DNA of 64,000 nucleotides, from contig OU612071.1 of assembly GCA_914767715.1 (NCBI GenBank), positions 6,116,993-6,180,992 of the forward strand, given 5' to 3'. The DNA is from Membranipora membranacea. Lineage: Eukaryota; Bryozoa; Gymnolaemata; Cheilostomatida; Membraniporidae. A model generated the notes under the pieces. That model saw only the letters and a list, made by a program, of their open reading frames with translations, was not told where the DNA came from and made no database searches. The position numbers were made by a program, and so were the translations under genes. Below are positions 12,371-23,965 of this stretch, in pieces. The number at the start of each line of letters is the position of its first letter. Positions within the stretch are counted from its first letter, which is position 1.

Positions 12371-12784
12371 CTAAGCTATTTTGATTAGTTTTAGTGCATG
12401 AGATGTATCATTACTCAACAACGACGTCTGATCCCTATCATTAATAATTATGATTTCAGCTGTTGCCCGCTGATTTCCTGCTTCTAGTTCCGCATTGAAG
12501 CATCCGAACAAGTCTAAGGGCTTATCAGCAGTATATGGAAACAGTTCCAGGTCTGTTGGCTCTACTTTGGCTCTAAGACCTCTTGACACAAGTAAATCAA
12601 ATGTGTCTTTGCTAATCACATTGCTCTGTGAGCCAGAATCTACAAGCACATCAAGCGGAATGTTTCCTACTCTGATTTCAAGCTTGTCTAGATTAAACTT
12701 CGGCCTGATAGCTTTGCACTGAAATGCTGCCTGACCTTGATCAGCATTTTGACTACCAGCTGACAATATAGAATGCACCTTTTT
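12371..12784 (-). pseudogene. Retrotransposon aspartic protease region
   Basis: Residues around LVDSGSQSNVIS match the D-S/T-G active-site loop of retropepsins. The frame is continuous with the zinc-knuckle region upstream. It breaks near 12392, where an A-run shift joins to the reverse-transcriptase frame. Confidence 0.85.
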
Positions 12785-13695
12785 CTTAGGTTCAACACTC
12801 CTACACGCAATAGCAAAATGACCTATTTTTATGCATTTATTACATTGCTTATCCTTAGCTGGGCAGTTAGTATCACTACCGCTATGCTTGGAAGAACCAC
12901 ACCTATAGCATGATTCAGCTGACTTACGATTTGATGTACCTCTGTAGGATTTACCACCATTGGAGTCTTCATATCTGGGTTTTGGCTTGCCGCCACTATT
13001 TCCATGCCTAACAAATGAGCCTAATCGGTTGACACCACCTGTTGCATTGGGAAATTCATGAGCATTACTTTTAGCATGAGCGCTAGCACCAGGGTTTGAC
13101 CATTTCTCATTTCCCTATTTTGCAATTCCACCGCTTCATGTGATGCTGAAATACTCATTAGCTTTGCTAGGTCAAGAGATGCCCCTGCTTCTAAGAACTT
13201 TTTTCTAAGAGCATTGTAATAGCAGCCTGAAACAATCTGATCAACTATCGAGTCATTAACATCAACGTACTCACAGCCTACAGATCCTTTTCTAAGTCTA
13301 CCTACATATTGGGCTATCGTCTCACCTGCAGTCTGACGCATTTGCCTAAACACATGACGCATGAACCTTTTATTTGGTTTTACCAAAAAATGCGCGTTCA
13401 AGACTTGAATTGTGCCATCATAATCATCGGGCTGACATTTTTCAGTAACCTCCTCGATTGAATCGTTATGATTCTTAAGCACCTCCCGATCACGTGGTCC
13501 ACCACAGAACAACAACAATGCCTGGCGTTGTCTCCTAAGCGATGTTTCCTTAGCGGAAGTTCCACTGGGGTTGAACATAACCTTACAATCAGCATAGCAA
13601 TCGAACTCCTCGATCCATGCAAACCAAGCTGTAGCTACTACACTTGCCTCACCTTCTACCTCAAAATTAGCTGGGCGTCCTATATCTAAACTCAT
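12785..13695 (-). pseudogene. Retrotransposon Gag with two zinc knuckles
   Basis: ATG at 13695 (MSLDIGRPANFE...) starts a capsid-like region with the RQMRQTAGETIAQYVGRLR segment typical of gypsy Gag. The frame shifts by one near an A-run at about 13107. It then continues to two CCHC knuckles: CYRCGSSKHSGSDTNC and CNKCIKIGHFAIAC. Nucleocapsid and protease share a frame, so Gag-Pol was probably one long frame in the parent element (inference). Confidence 0.88.
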
Positions 13696-13934
13696 CTTTT
13701 ATGATCTGATATGCGCTATTCAGTTAAAATTTTCTAATGGGTAAAGGTTTACATTTAGTACTACAAGTAATCGGAAATCAACTTATCTTATTCTGATAGT
13801 CTTTTCTGTCTCCGTCACTGTCATGGGCTTCTGTTCTTCGCTTAGTCTGTGTCTGTGTTTGGCTGCGTACCGTCTGCTTATGGATCTATCACCCTCTTTG
13901 GCATAGTCTCCTTCTCCACCTCAATCTTTTCGAG

Positions 13935-13952
13935 TTTTGTCCTCGTCGCCAA
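13935..13952 (-). other. Primer-binding site, tRNA-Ser-like
   Basis: The minus strand reads TTGGCGACGAGGACAAAAC immediately inside the 5' LTR. TGGCGACGAGGA is complementary to the CCA-extended 3' end known for metazoan tRNA-Ser(GCU). Confidence 0.7.
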
Positions 13953-14178
13953 TGTTTATTTTGTGTTTTGTTGGTTGTATATAAATCAAGCAGTTTGATT
14001 TGTTGTTGGAGCGCGTACATTTATTATGTGACCATTGCGTCAATGACTTATAAATGACTGTATATCAACTGTACATCAACTGATTATAATTGTGATGGCA
14101 TGCCTTATTTATACTATCAGCAGCATGCTAAATGAGCACGTGACTTAATTAGTGGTCACTGCATATGAGGACACAACA
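13953..14178 (-). repeat. 5' LTR
   Basis: This is the upstream LTR in element orientation, 226 bp, and near-identical to 8946-9171. The GTGTC target duplication follows at 14179-14183. Confidence 0.95.
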
Positions 14179-14183
14179 GTGTC

Positions 14184-16918
14184 CTGCTATATTTGAATCA
14201 AGCACCCTATTCAGTTTGGTAACAGATTGCAGAAGAAAACACTCTTGTTGAACTGTACTTGGATTGGATTTTCCAAAGAAAGGGGAGATATGATGGCATC
14301 AGATCAGAAAAAAGGGTATGATACACCATTCCATTGGTCTAAACAAGGGTTGCTATATCTGTGCCAACGGACTGAAATTGACTCATTTCTTGCTGTCACT
14401 GCTAAGGTGTGTACCACTCATCAAAAGTTATTGGATTGCACTGTCAGTGTCAAATTTAAAATCTTAAAGGATGTTATGCGGTTGATTTAAATGTCTGCTT
14501 GACAAAAGCAAGATGTAATCTGAGAACAACATAAAGATAAGCCACATATTACACTTCACATTTAAGCCACACCCACAGCAATTACATTAGTCCGATTGAG
14601 TAATACTTATATGACAGTCTATGAATTAGAGTTGTCCCCTCTTTGTGTGAAGACGAGGTGAGACATGTGAATTATTTTACCTGCAGGTATACGAAATTTT
14701 AAATGTTATAGTCCGGGCAAATACCAAAGCCGAGGGATGACACAGAAATTTTTTCCTGTATAGAAAATAAAAAATTGTTTATGTCATCGTTCGTCTTCCG
14801 TAGTATACGGTATAGACCAGAGTAAATTATATCTATATAGCCATATGTGTAATATCCACTGGCTTTGCATTACGTGTAATTGCAACAGATCGTGAAAGGC
14901 TTTGAATTATTTACCCAGAAAACATATCAATCTGTGATGTAGTAGCACTTGCAAGCCTGTTGTGTGTCTTCAGTCATATGAAAAGGGATAACTGGCCTGA
15001 TCCGATCTTAGTCAAGTCTAGATCATTGTTCTTGAACTGGTCTTTAACTGAATCTAAAACTCAGAAGTTTTAGAAGTTCCGAGGGTAAAAACTGACTGTG
15101 ACTATGCATCAGTAAGATGTTAAGTGTGCCTAGCCTATTGAAGTGATGTGTTATTGAATGAAATGGCTCTAAAATACGAAAGCCAGAACACACCTAAACA
15201 TTTTATCCTACTCCGCATTACACATTATTTATGTTGTTCATTTGTGATTTGTAATGATAGACGCCTTACAATGAATGAGCTGAAGACGGTTTGTGTATGC
15301 CATCCAATAATAATGATTTGTTGTGAACATTATCCAATCCATGACAGGTGTATGGCTGGCAGGGACCCATCATTCAGAAGAACTTCTGTTTGATGATCTG
15401 AAGCTAATCCCCTTCTACGCGTTGCTCATATAGCTACATTATAGAACGCGAATAAAATTTTTAGTAACCATTTTTATCATTTTATATTTTACTGACAGTG
15501 TATTTTACTGACTAACTCTTTTTCTTTCTAGTGGAATTCACTCCAGTACATCGCACTGATGATTTTAAGAGGAACAAAAATAACAACATAACATAACATA
15601 ATACACAATGAGAGAATTTTATCAGACGTACTAATTTATTGCTGTTCTCTAATTATTTTGATTTGTCGCTTAGTTTAAGTTAATCCGCTCATTGTCTACT
15701 TCTTACACAGCTAATCACAACATCATGTGATGCACTCACTCAGAGGCGTAGCACTGCGTTTCATACCCAAGAATTGTATGACAATTCTGTACAATTCTAG
15801 AATTGTCAGAAACTGACCTCTATATCATTACCCAACCAGCAACTGTTTCAGATAAGGCTTCAACATGACTTCGCACAAAATTGCATTTTGAGTTTCAGTA
15901 TGATATCCTATTGCCCCTAGTGATATCATATTACTGCTAGTTGTATTTACTCACTAGCAGGGACAACCTAATAATAGCTTATTTTGTATGTCTTAATTGA
16001 AGAGTTTATTTATAATCAAATTGATGTAAAATCATCAGTTTTTGTTTAAAGTTATAAAATAAATTGTGACCTCCCTCAACACAAAAATGGAAATTGACAT
16101 CTCATAGAATGGGAAAACACCAAAATGCTCATGAAAAAGTAAGTAAAGTTTTAAATATGTCATTGGCATTTATATGCATTGTAGAACGGCTATCGAATGC
16201 TTGATGTTCAGTTTAGTGGACCGGAAGATAAGAGCTATAACTAACAAAATCCAGCCATAAGCTGCTTGAGAGGTGCAAATTATTACCCTCCTTTAAATAA
16301 GTAAAATTAATTTCTCTCGAAGCATTTATGGAAAGATAGTGGGGTTTTAGTATCAGATGGTCGAGTCTTTAGCATGTTGACATTTCATTCTGAAAAATAA
16401 AAAAGACAGGTGGTATAAATGCATTGGCAAGCAAAGGCTTGGTTATCTAGCGTTACCCTGTAAGAATTCGTTATCCGAAAAGACAACATGGCATGCCCCG
16501 CCCCCCCCCCCCCTGGCCTTTTCAGAATATGCTAGCGGAAAGAATTTCCTTTGTTATCTGAAGCAGTGTAGACTACCAGTGTATTGAATGGCTATTAATA
16601 GTCTACAGTGCAAAATATAACCAAAGGTTATGAATACTATAGATGGATAATACATATTATGGATGAATGGATAAATACTAGCTATGGATAATGCGAGTCA
16701 TAGCAAAACCCATTTCAACAGGCAACACAGACTTTACTAATGTAATAATGTTTGGACTATGGTACAGACTAAGGACAAAAATACTAGAACAAGTTTGATC
16801 CAAATTGCCAGCAGTCTGGTCATTTTCAGTCTACATATTATATAACTGGTGAGATGACAGCGGCTCAAACCCTATTGCAGGCAAATTGGAGCATGCTTGA
16901 TCTCGATAAATACTAGGC
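14184..16918. other. No gene recognised
   Basis: Open frames of 80-90 codons (14227-14490, 15148-15393) show no domain and no coherent splice context. A C13 run lies at 16501-16513. No clear repeat family was recognised. Confidence 0.4.
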
Positions 16919-17190
16919 CCTGCATGATTTATGAGTTCTCCAAGTCCAAAAACCGCTAAAAAACGAGTTAGTCAAGAAACTCAAGGTTTCAAATTTTTCC
17001 AAAAAAAACGGCACAGCTTGGATTTTGAGTTCTCCAAGTCCCAAAACCTCTAAAAGACGAATAAAGTCAATAAATTTAAGTTTTAGGAAAAAAACTTAAG
17101 TTTTGGGGAAAAAACTTGAGTTTTCAAACTTTTCGAAAAAAACGGCCCAGCAAGATTTTCGAGTTCTCCAAGTCCCAAAACCTCTAATAC
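16919..17190 (+). repeat. Tandem repeat, unit about 100-130 bp
   Basis: 'gagttctccaagtcc' followed by 'aaaaacc-ctaaaa' recurs at about 16931, 17028 and 17160. The long unit ends in 'aaaaaacggc-cagc'. There are two full units and one partial. Confidence 0.75.
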
Positions 17191-17231
17191 AACCACAGGA
17201 GTGCATAACTTTTAACTCTACAGCTTAACCC

Positions 17232-17585
17232 ACTGCTGCCAGACAGCCAAATGTGTGCTTATAGAATTCTGTATAGCTCAAAACAAATACAATGATGCTG
17301 CAGTCTGAGCATTGTCACCTTATGAGTAAATAATTTGCACAAACTGAACGTTAAAATTAGGGTATGAAATTAATTATCTACAGCATCAGGTGCCGTAGTT
17401 ACTGCCTTACTAGTGCACACTGTACAGTCATAAGCTTGTGCATAGATTTCATGCCCTGATTTATGAAGATCAGTTTGTGCAAATTATTTGTCCATTAGGT
17501 GACAATTATGAGATTTAAGACTCAATTAATTATCTTGGAGCTATGCAGAAGTCAATGACCACAAATTGGAATGAGTGGCAGCAGT
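17232..17585. mobile_element. MITE-like inverted-repeat element, split at its right end by another insertion
   Basis: The ends ACTGCTGCC (17232) and GGCAGCAGT (17577-17585) are inverted. Internal arms also pair (gcattgtcacctta / aggtgacaat; ttgcacaaactga / tcagtttgtgcaaa). The tRNA-containing element at 17586-17959 inserted at its right terminus and duplicated GCAGCAGT. Confidence 0.6.
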
Positions 17586-17959
17586 CAGGGGCGTATATTC
17601 TAAAAAAATTCACTCACTGACTTTTCAGAGATGAGCATAGGGCGTGGCGGGGAGGGGCGCTTAAGCGCCCTGCCACCACGGAAATTTTTGCATATCGGTA
17701 GCAAAATAGTGCAAGCAGAGAGGTATTTCAATGGCTCACTGAGCTGTTGGGTACTTTCAGAAAACAACTCAATAGCAGTAGAAGATTACGGTAAAAATGC
17801 TCCAGTTATAAAACACCCATTTGAAAAAAAACTGACCTTGCTGGGATTTGAACCCACAACAACCTTACTATCAGTGATTAATAGGCAGACGCTCTACACA
17901 CTGAGCTATTCGGCCACTCACGGAAAACCGTGGGCCGTGAGTGCTAATATACGCCACTG
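17586..17959 (-). mobile_element. tRNA-containing TIR element (hAT-type MITE), copy 1
   Basis: The termini are CAGGGGCGTATATT and AATATACGCCACTG, with an exact 8-bp duplication GCAGCAGT at 17578-17585 and 17960-17967. TIR sequence and 8-bp duplication fit hAT. On the minus strand it contains a tRNA-like block: TAGCTCAGTGTGTAGAGCGT (A box) and GTGGGTTCAAATCCC (B box). It is 374 bp, homologous to 25458-25846, and lacks the extra GC-rich hairpins of that copy. Confidence 0.88.
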
Positions 17960-17967
17960 GCAGCAGT

Positions 17968-19410
17968 AGTTTAATGATATTTATATATTTACTTCACTGA
18001 ATTAGATTAGATATGATTAGATATGATTAGATTAGATTAGATATGGAATTCAATGATTTATTTACAATACCTTACACTCTCACCAAACTCCTATCCTGAG
18101 ACATGGAGCAGCTAATAGATTTGACATGCCAACCTGAAACATGATTTGGAGGGAAGTTGTTTAAGATTGACATATTTTGTGTTCTACCTCGTTGCCATGC
18201 TGTAATAAAAAAAAAACATATTTGTGACTGAGTGCATAGCAAACAAAGGGACTGTGAAACTGGTTAAAGTTTATTGGTGATACGCCGGTACTATCAGCCT
18301 CGCACCAACAAGCAACGATCAGTTAAACACAGACACAGGCCAAATCTTAAATGAAGGATCTTAAGATAAGAACTGACAAGAATTTGGGGCAGGTAATAGT
18401 GGCAGCCACTCGGGCCCTACCAACCATACAGTTTAGGGCTATGTCTGTTCATTTGTCAAGCACTCTTCATTGTTCACCATGACATTAAAATTATGCCAGG
18501 ATACAATACTTTAATAAATTGGGAATTTCCTTTTGGAGTTGGCCGGTAATAAACCTTTTTGATACTTATAAAGATTGCTCTTCATGCGCTGGTAAATATA
18601 TTAAAGACTGAAATAACGAGGCATCAATGATAACAGTTATAGATATTGCGACATTATATACTACTTTCAGTTTAATTTGAGAATATGTAAATGTCACATA
18701 CTTTACCTGAACCTCTCATTACTCACAAATAGACAATTAACTGCCCCAAAGTGAAGGTGATGTATGGTAGTTGCGGTCGCTGAAAAGAGAACTGATTACT
18801 TATTGAGTACAGGATGCGAAAGAGGACAGAAAGGTGAAATTGTTAGATGTTAGTGTGGGTAACAGGGTTTCGCATCCTGTTTCTCTCCAACATACCTTGA
18901 TTCCATACCACGCTTTCTGGTTCAAAGGTTGCGGCGAGAAGATATTCTGTTTAACTTCGGTCTCCTTCTGGTATTTCTTTAGGCTTCATATCTACAACTA
19001 TTATTCATCTTAATATTGGGTATCATAATGGTGTTATGAAGGCTGCTGGCAGATGTCGGCATGGCTAAACTATATGAGATGTGTTTATTGTCACATAGGT
19101 GTTGCCAGGCTTGTGGCTGATGATAAAACTCAATGAGACGATTTTGTTATCATCAGAGGTTCCACTGGCCATACAACATCCCACAATGAATGAAATCAAG
19201 GGAGCCAAACCCTGTGCTGGCCTATATGTAAAAGGGAGGCCAAGTGGCCAAAAATTGGAGGGAAATGTTTACAGTGGTCAAAAATGGAGGGAAGGCTTCT
19301 CAGTGGTCGAAAAAGGAGGGAAAGTAGCCACAATGTTATGATAAAAGGCCATCATACAGGAGTGTCTGTTCATTCCAATGATATAAGTCTATAGAAAGCA
19401 GATTGCAAAT
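17968..19410. other. No gene recognised; simple repeats
   Basis: There is a (GATTAGATAT)n-like stretch at 18003-18050. A short inverted repeat, ACAGGATGCGAAA/TTTCGCATCCTGT, lies at about 18809-18882. A three-copy 30-bp tandem with 'agtggtcaaaaatggaggga' lies at 19249-19322. Confidence 0.5.
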
Positions 19411-21712
19411 ATGGCTTCACCAGTATTTTTTTGTGGGTACGCTGACATTCAGTTGTTTTTAAAGTATAAAGACGTCAACATTGATGACTACAACCTACTT
19501 GTCCATGATGGGATGAATATAGAGAAGGCGTATTGGCAGAAAAAGGCTAAACTTTACAGTGGTTATCTTTCCCAAAGGTAAGTGACACAGTTAAAATAAA
19601 ATAGCCTACAATGCCTACAATACAGTATTTTCTCACAAGCTTAGAAAATTGAATGTGTAAATTCCAGGCAAAATGTTCCATTTTATAAATTTGAGCCAAC
19701 AAAATTCAGGAAGCAATGTGTACCAAAAAAATAATGATTAATCATCTGCCAAATAAAATAATTATTGGAAGGCAAAGACTTGATATTAATTGATAAATCA
19801 TCATGTTTGAAGAATAATGCATTTATACCTTGTAATTCATAATGAACCGAATGAGCTTGTGACTGGCGTTAAATTATTTAGTGCTGTCAATTTATCCTAA
19901 TTATCTGTTATTGACTCATAGAATCTGCCTGAATAAATAGTTTTAAATTTAGGGTCTGAAGCTGGGTAATAATAGATTAGATTATTAAACTGCTACAATA
20001 ATTTTTATGAACACAGAAAATTCATAATGACCACTTGCTGGATCGCTAGCAGCGCTGCAGGGTACAGGACAGGCATGATGTATTTGGGTATAACGCTATT
20101 ACCCCACAGAAAATAATCAGCTCATTATCATAATGACAAGGTATTTGCTCTTTACACCTACCTTCAACAAGAAAATACTCTGTATACTTCAAGCTATGAA
20201 CTCATCTTTATTACCCATTCTTCTGCTGTGGCTAAAAAACAGAAGAAGATAATATAGGACTCTTGTGTAATGATGACTGGTTCTATTGGGTCTTAGTGAT
20301 AATTTAAATCATCTTCATCATATTTCATCTTACTGTGACATTGTTTATGTGCTATTTTTAGGCAGATAAGGAAAGTCTCAAGAATGATCAGGGCTATGAC
20401 AGAGCTCCAGAGACTGGCCTATCAGACCCAGGAAGATCGGACCTGCAGAGATGCCTTGCGGTTCCACCTCAACGCTTTAGTGTTTTCAGTGCTCTTTACT
20501 GAATTATTTGCCTCCCCCAAAATCAAAAGCTATGTTTGGAGCACCCTACCATTCCATCGTATGTCACATGCCACAACTCTACAGGATAATTTCGCTACGC
20601 TCTATTGTGACAGAAACCTCTGAGAGAATTTTCCACGAACTAAAGTGAGTAGAGTGCATCTTGGCACCAACATGGTAAGCAGTAACATCATCAAAACAAT
20701 GATAAAATTCGGTGTCCATTACCAAAACCTCAATCCTCATGGAAATAATTTTTTTATCTTCACCACTCTCATGACACAATAAAAGTCTTCGAGAGATAAT
20801 AAATTTTTTTCCAAGGCAAAAAAAATCTGAGAAGAATATGATATTGAGCATCAATGGACAGTATAACCACTTTCATCACGAGTTAAGCAGTTATAAAGGC
20901 TGCTAATTCTGCTAGTTCTTGTATTTACGAAGGCAAATGTCAGACAAAAGTAACAAACAAGCTCCGCATGTGACTGAAAATATTATAGTGAGGACACACT
21001 TTATAACTGAACATAGCATCTCAAGAGCCAGCAAAGAATTCCTAAAACAGAACACACATATCGAGAGGTCAGCTGCGTCACTGTCAACAGATCACCTGAA
21101 ACCATCTTGCAGGACAATTTTAACAAAAGACTTCATTTGCAAGAATAGAGTGAGTTGGCTTACATAATAAACTAATAATAATCTCTGATTCACTCGCATT
21201 CACAGTCTCTTGATTGCCAGATTATAAAATTGGAGAGTAAAGAAAATGCTAGCTACACCGAGACATATAGCTGATTTTAATCCCCTGGACCTGGTCACTG
21301 GTATGAAGTGGAAGAGGAAGGGACATTGATTGTCAATCAACGAATCTAAGCTGTATCATTTCAGGTTTGTCAGACACAGACTAGATTAAATTGTTCATTT
21401 TTTACACTCTTTTATAATGACACCAATCACCGACGCCTCACAACAAAACCATGGCCCAATGCACAGTAACTTAGGTCATCTAGCATATGACTTTTCTCTT
21501 GAAGGGACGCAACTGTGAGCGAACTCGAGTCAGTGATTAAGGAAGCCTGGCGGGAATGACCTCATAACAGATTTAACACCGGCAACTGGTAGGTATATGG
21601 ATTTTGGATGCTTTGATATGGCAATTATGATGTCTGAGTGTATTCAGCTCAGTATCACATACCTTAATATGGTGTCATCCTGATCTCTCTCGATAATGCC
21701 GATAATAATTAT

Positions 21713-21763
21713 CGAAAAACTGGCCAAAATCAACAATTATTGTTGATTTTGGCCAGTTTTTCG
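21713..21763. repeat. Perfect 51-bp palindrome (25-bp arms, 1-base centre)
   Basis: The arm CGAAAAACTGGCCAAAATCA... at 21713-21737 is exactly repeated in inverse at 21739-21763, with a single T between. It lies in an intron of the preceding gene, next to a second small palindrome (cgataataattatcg). Confidence 0.95.
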
Positions 21764-23088
21764 CTCCATAGATGTAGCCGAAGCTGTAGCTGCAACAGGG
21801 TTGACTCCTGACGTTCTAGATAATACTGTCCAGGCACCTGAAGTTGAAGTCAGTGGTTGAAGTCACCCCCAAACCTGGTAAAAATAAGGAATTGATTTGA
21901 GAATCAAGCATAAGCAATTGTTTCGATGACATGACTATTCTATGAATTGAAAACAGGTCAAAGACATCGCTTTGTATTCATGCTTACCGTATATAATTTT
22001 TAATGAGTGTTGAGCCGCTCTCTGCCCTCACCCTAGTCTGAGCCCCCCAGACTCTTGTCCACCGTCCGACGGCCCCCCAATGCAGTGCAAAGTCATAGTC
22101 GGAAACATAACGAACTCATTACATTCATTACTACAATAATAGGCTATTTATATACTCTTATTTAGCCTGCAATGATGACAATATTAGTGGTGGTTTGAGA
22201 AAAATATGATCATTTGATCTCATCACAAAACTCCCTCTTTTCAGGAGCAGAGAAAAAGTCTTCTACTACACAGAAGATGATATCGATCGCAGCGGAACCT
22301 CAACGGACTACAAGAGTCACCACAGGTAAGCATTTTAACTCAGAAACAGTCGAGCCAACAAACTTTGAAAATAAACGCCAATCCAAACAGCCAAGCAGAC
22401 AGTGGGGAAGGATATATTATCAACAAAAAAGTTATTTGAATGACCTAATATGTACTATAGAAAAACCTTAACAAATTGAGTTAATTCTAGTCTAGAAAGT
22501 CAATGATCCGTATTTGTCTCTCGAAATGACGGAATAAGAGGTTGTTATACCAAAACTTATTGTAATTTACTGCAAGTACTATGTAATGATTGCATTGCTG
22601 GCTATCATTGACATGACAAGCATTTGTGTAGATTGTGCATTAGTTACAACTGCTAGAGCCAGCATAAAACCACAGTTTATACCTAAGAATGGAAAAGATC
22701 GGTACAACACATGTAAGTACAACCAAATGTAAAAACTACGTCATTATAAAATAGCTCAGGATAAAGTTCTTTCAAAACAATTCGGACAATCATTTTGATG
22801 GATACATCATTTCTATAAGGTTCGGTGCAACCCAAGGGGGAAGGGAAAATTATCAACACAAAAATCACATCAAGGCTGAGCATTTTCCGACCCTGCAGGT
22901 ACAGGTCAAAAGCATGTGCTTCTCAAATGCAAGTCAACCACCTTGTACAGGAGTGCGCTAAGTTGAATATGTATACGTATCCATGTTACATTCTTGAAAA
23001 GATTGAATGGGAGCAGCTTATTAAAAAGTGATTTACATTTTACATTACATTTTTACATTTAAATTTTTACATTAAAATTTTTACATTA

Positions 23089-23379
23089 GGTAAATTCGCG
23101 ACCTTGGTATATATATTAAATAATCAATAAATAATCAATGGAAATCCCATTTTCATTGGGAAATCCAACTGAATCCAACTTGAATTCAATTGGTCTCCAT
23201 ATTACCAATGAGGAGATAATTTCAAGGTTCATGTCATGAAACTTAGAGTTATCTCCTCATTGGTGATAGGGAGACAACTTGAATTCAAGTTGGATTCAGT
23301 TGGATTTCCCAATGAAAATGGGATTTCCATTGATTATTTATTGATTATTTAATATAAATACCAAGGCCGCGAATTTACC
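23089..23379. mobile_element. Fold-back MITE with TA target duplication (mariner-like)
   Basis: Near-perfect inverted arms of about 130 bp start GGTAAATTCGCG at 23089 and end CGCGAATTTACC at 23379. Only a short loop separates them (around 23215-23250). TA lies on each side (23087-23088, 23380-23381). The element is 291 bp and non-coding. Termini and TA duplication suggest Tc1/mariner mobilisation (inference). It lies in the last intron of the preceding gene. Confidence 0.88.
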
Positions 23380-23965
23380 TATTTAAATTTTTACATTTAC
23401 ATATCTCTGGCTATCATTAATCGGCACTTAAATTTTCGAGCATTTTCAGTGAGTCCTGTCAGCGATAAAATTTGTGTATATCTTCCAAGATGGATGTGTA
23501 TATGACAATAACACACCCTATAAAACTTAAATATCAGGGCTCAATTGTGTCCTCAGCAGGCACAATGTTCTCACCGATCATCACATTTTCACAGTAAGTT
23601 ACCTGTCATTGTTCGCTGTAATTTACTTCTCCGTTACAGATATGCCAATGCTGATGCCTGGGCCACAGTAGGCCATAAAGTGGAACATCTTAACTGATAT
23701 CAGATCACAATATAAAGACCAACCATCAAACAGCCTCCTAAAGAAAAAATATATCACTCTACACCAGGAAATTTCACCTAAATTCAATGAACTTCATCAA
23801 CTTTTGTCGGCTAAGGTGGAACATATGGAAAAGGATTACTATCAAAGACATAAGAGGCTATCACAAGGGCCTATAGACAAAAAAATGACACAGCAACTGA
23901 ATGTTCTCAGCAATATCCTGAAGCTTTTAAAATTTCCAAAGGCTCGATGCGGTGTTATTTTTTAG

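Larger units (their letters stand above)
8946..14178 (-). mobile_element. Complete LTR retrotransposon, Ty3/gypsy type, mutated
   Basis: Two 226-bp LTRs (8946-9171 and 13953-14178) begin TGTTTATT and end ACACAACA. They differ at about four positions by eye. The target duplication GTGTC lies at 8941-8945 and 14179-14183. On the minus strand the order is LTR, primer-binding site, Gag, zinc knuckles, protease, reverse transcriptase, RNase H, integrase, polypurine tract, LTR. Integrase after RNase H is the Ty3/gypsy order. The LADD reverse-transcriptase box and tRNA-Ser-like primer site resemble Mag/SURL-type elements (inference). Several frame breaks make this copy non-coding as written, although the similar LTRs suggest recent insertion. 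Confidence 0.95.
19411..23965 (+). pseudogene. Four-exon gene of unknown family with an in-frame TAG
   Basis: Predicted exons are 19411-19577, 20362-20558, 22245-22325 and 23640-23965. All junctions have GT-AG and matching phases (2, 1, 1). The product starts MASPVFFCGYADIQLF, is rich in K, Q and R, and has a helical C-terminal part (KWNILTDIRSQYKD ... VEHMEKDYYQRHK) ending KARCGVIF then TAG. About 256 codons in total. The last exon carries a TAG at 23669-23671 (after GPQ) in the frame that otherwise links everything; no alternative acceptor I tried avoids it and keeps the phase. I recognise no domain. Exon 1 with its ATG and the long last exon are the most convincing parts. It may be a young pseudogene, a recoded gene or a sequence error. 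Confidence 0.5.

Noticed and set aside
13955-14175. CRISPR-like or satellite repeat
   Set aside because: The two long repeats are the LTRs of one element. No CRISPR array is expected or seen in this eukaryotic window.
17838-17925. Functional tRNA gene on the minus strand
   Set aside because: A and B boxes are clear, but the acceptor stem does not pair well and the block is internal to a repeated TIR element.
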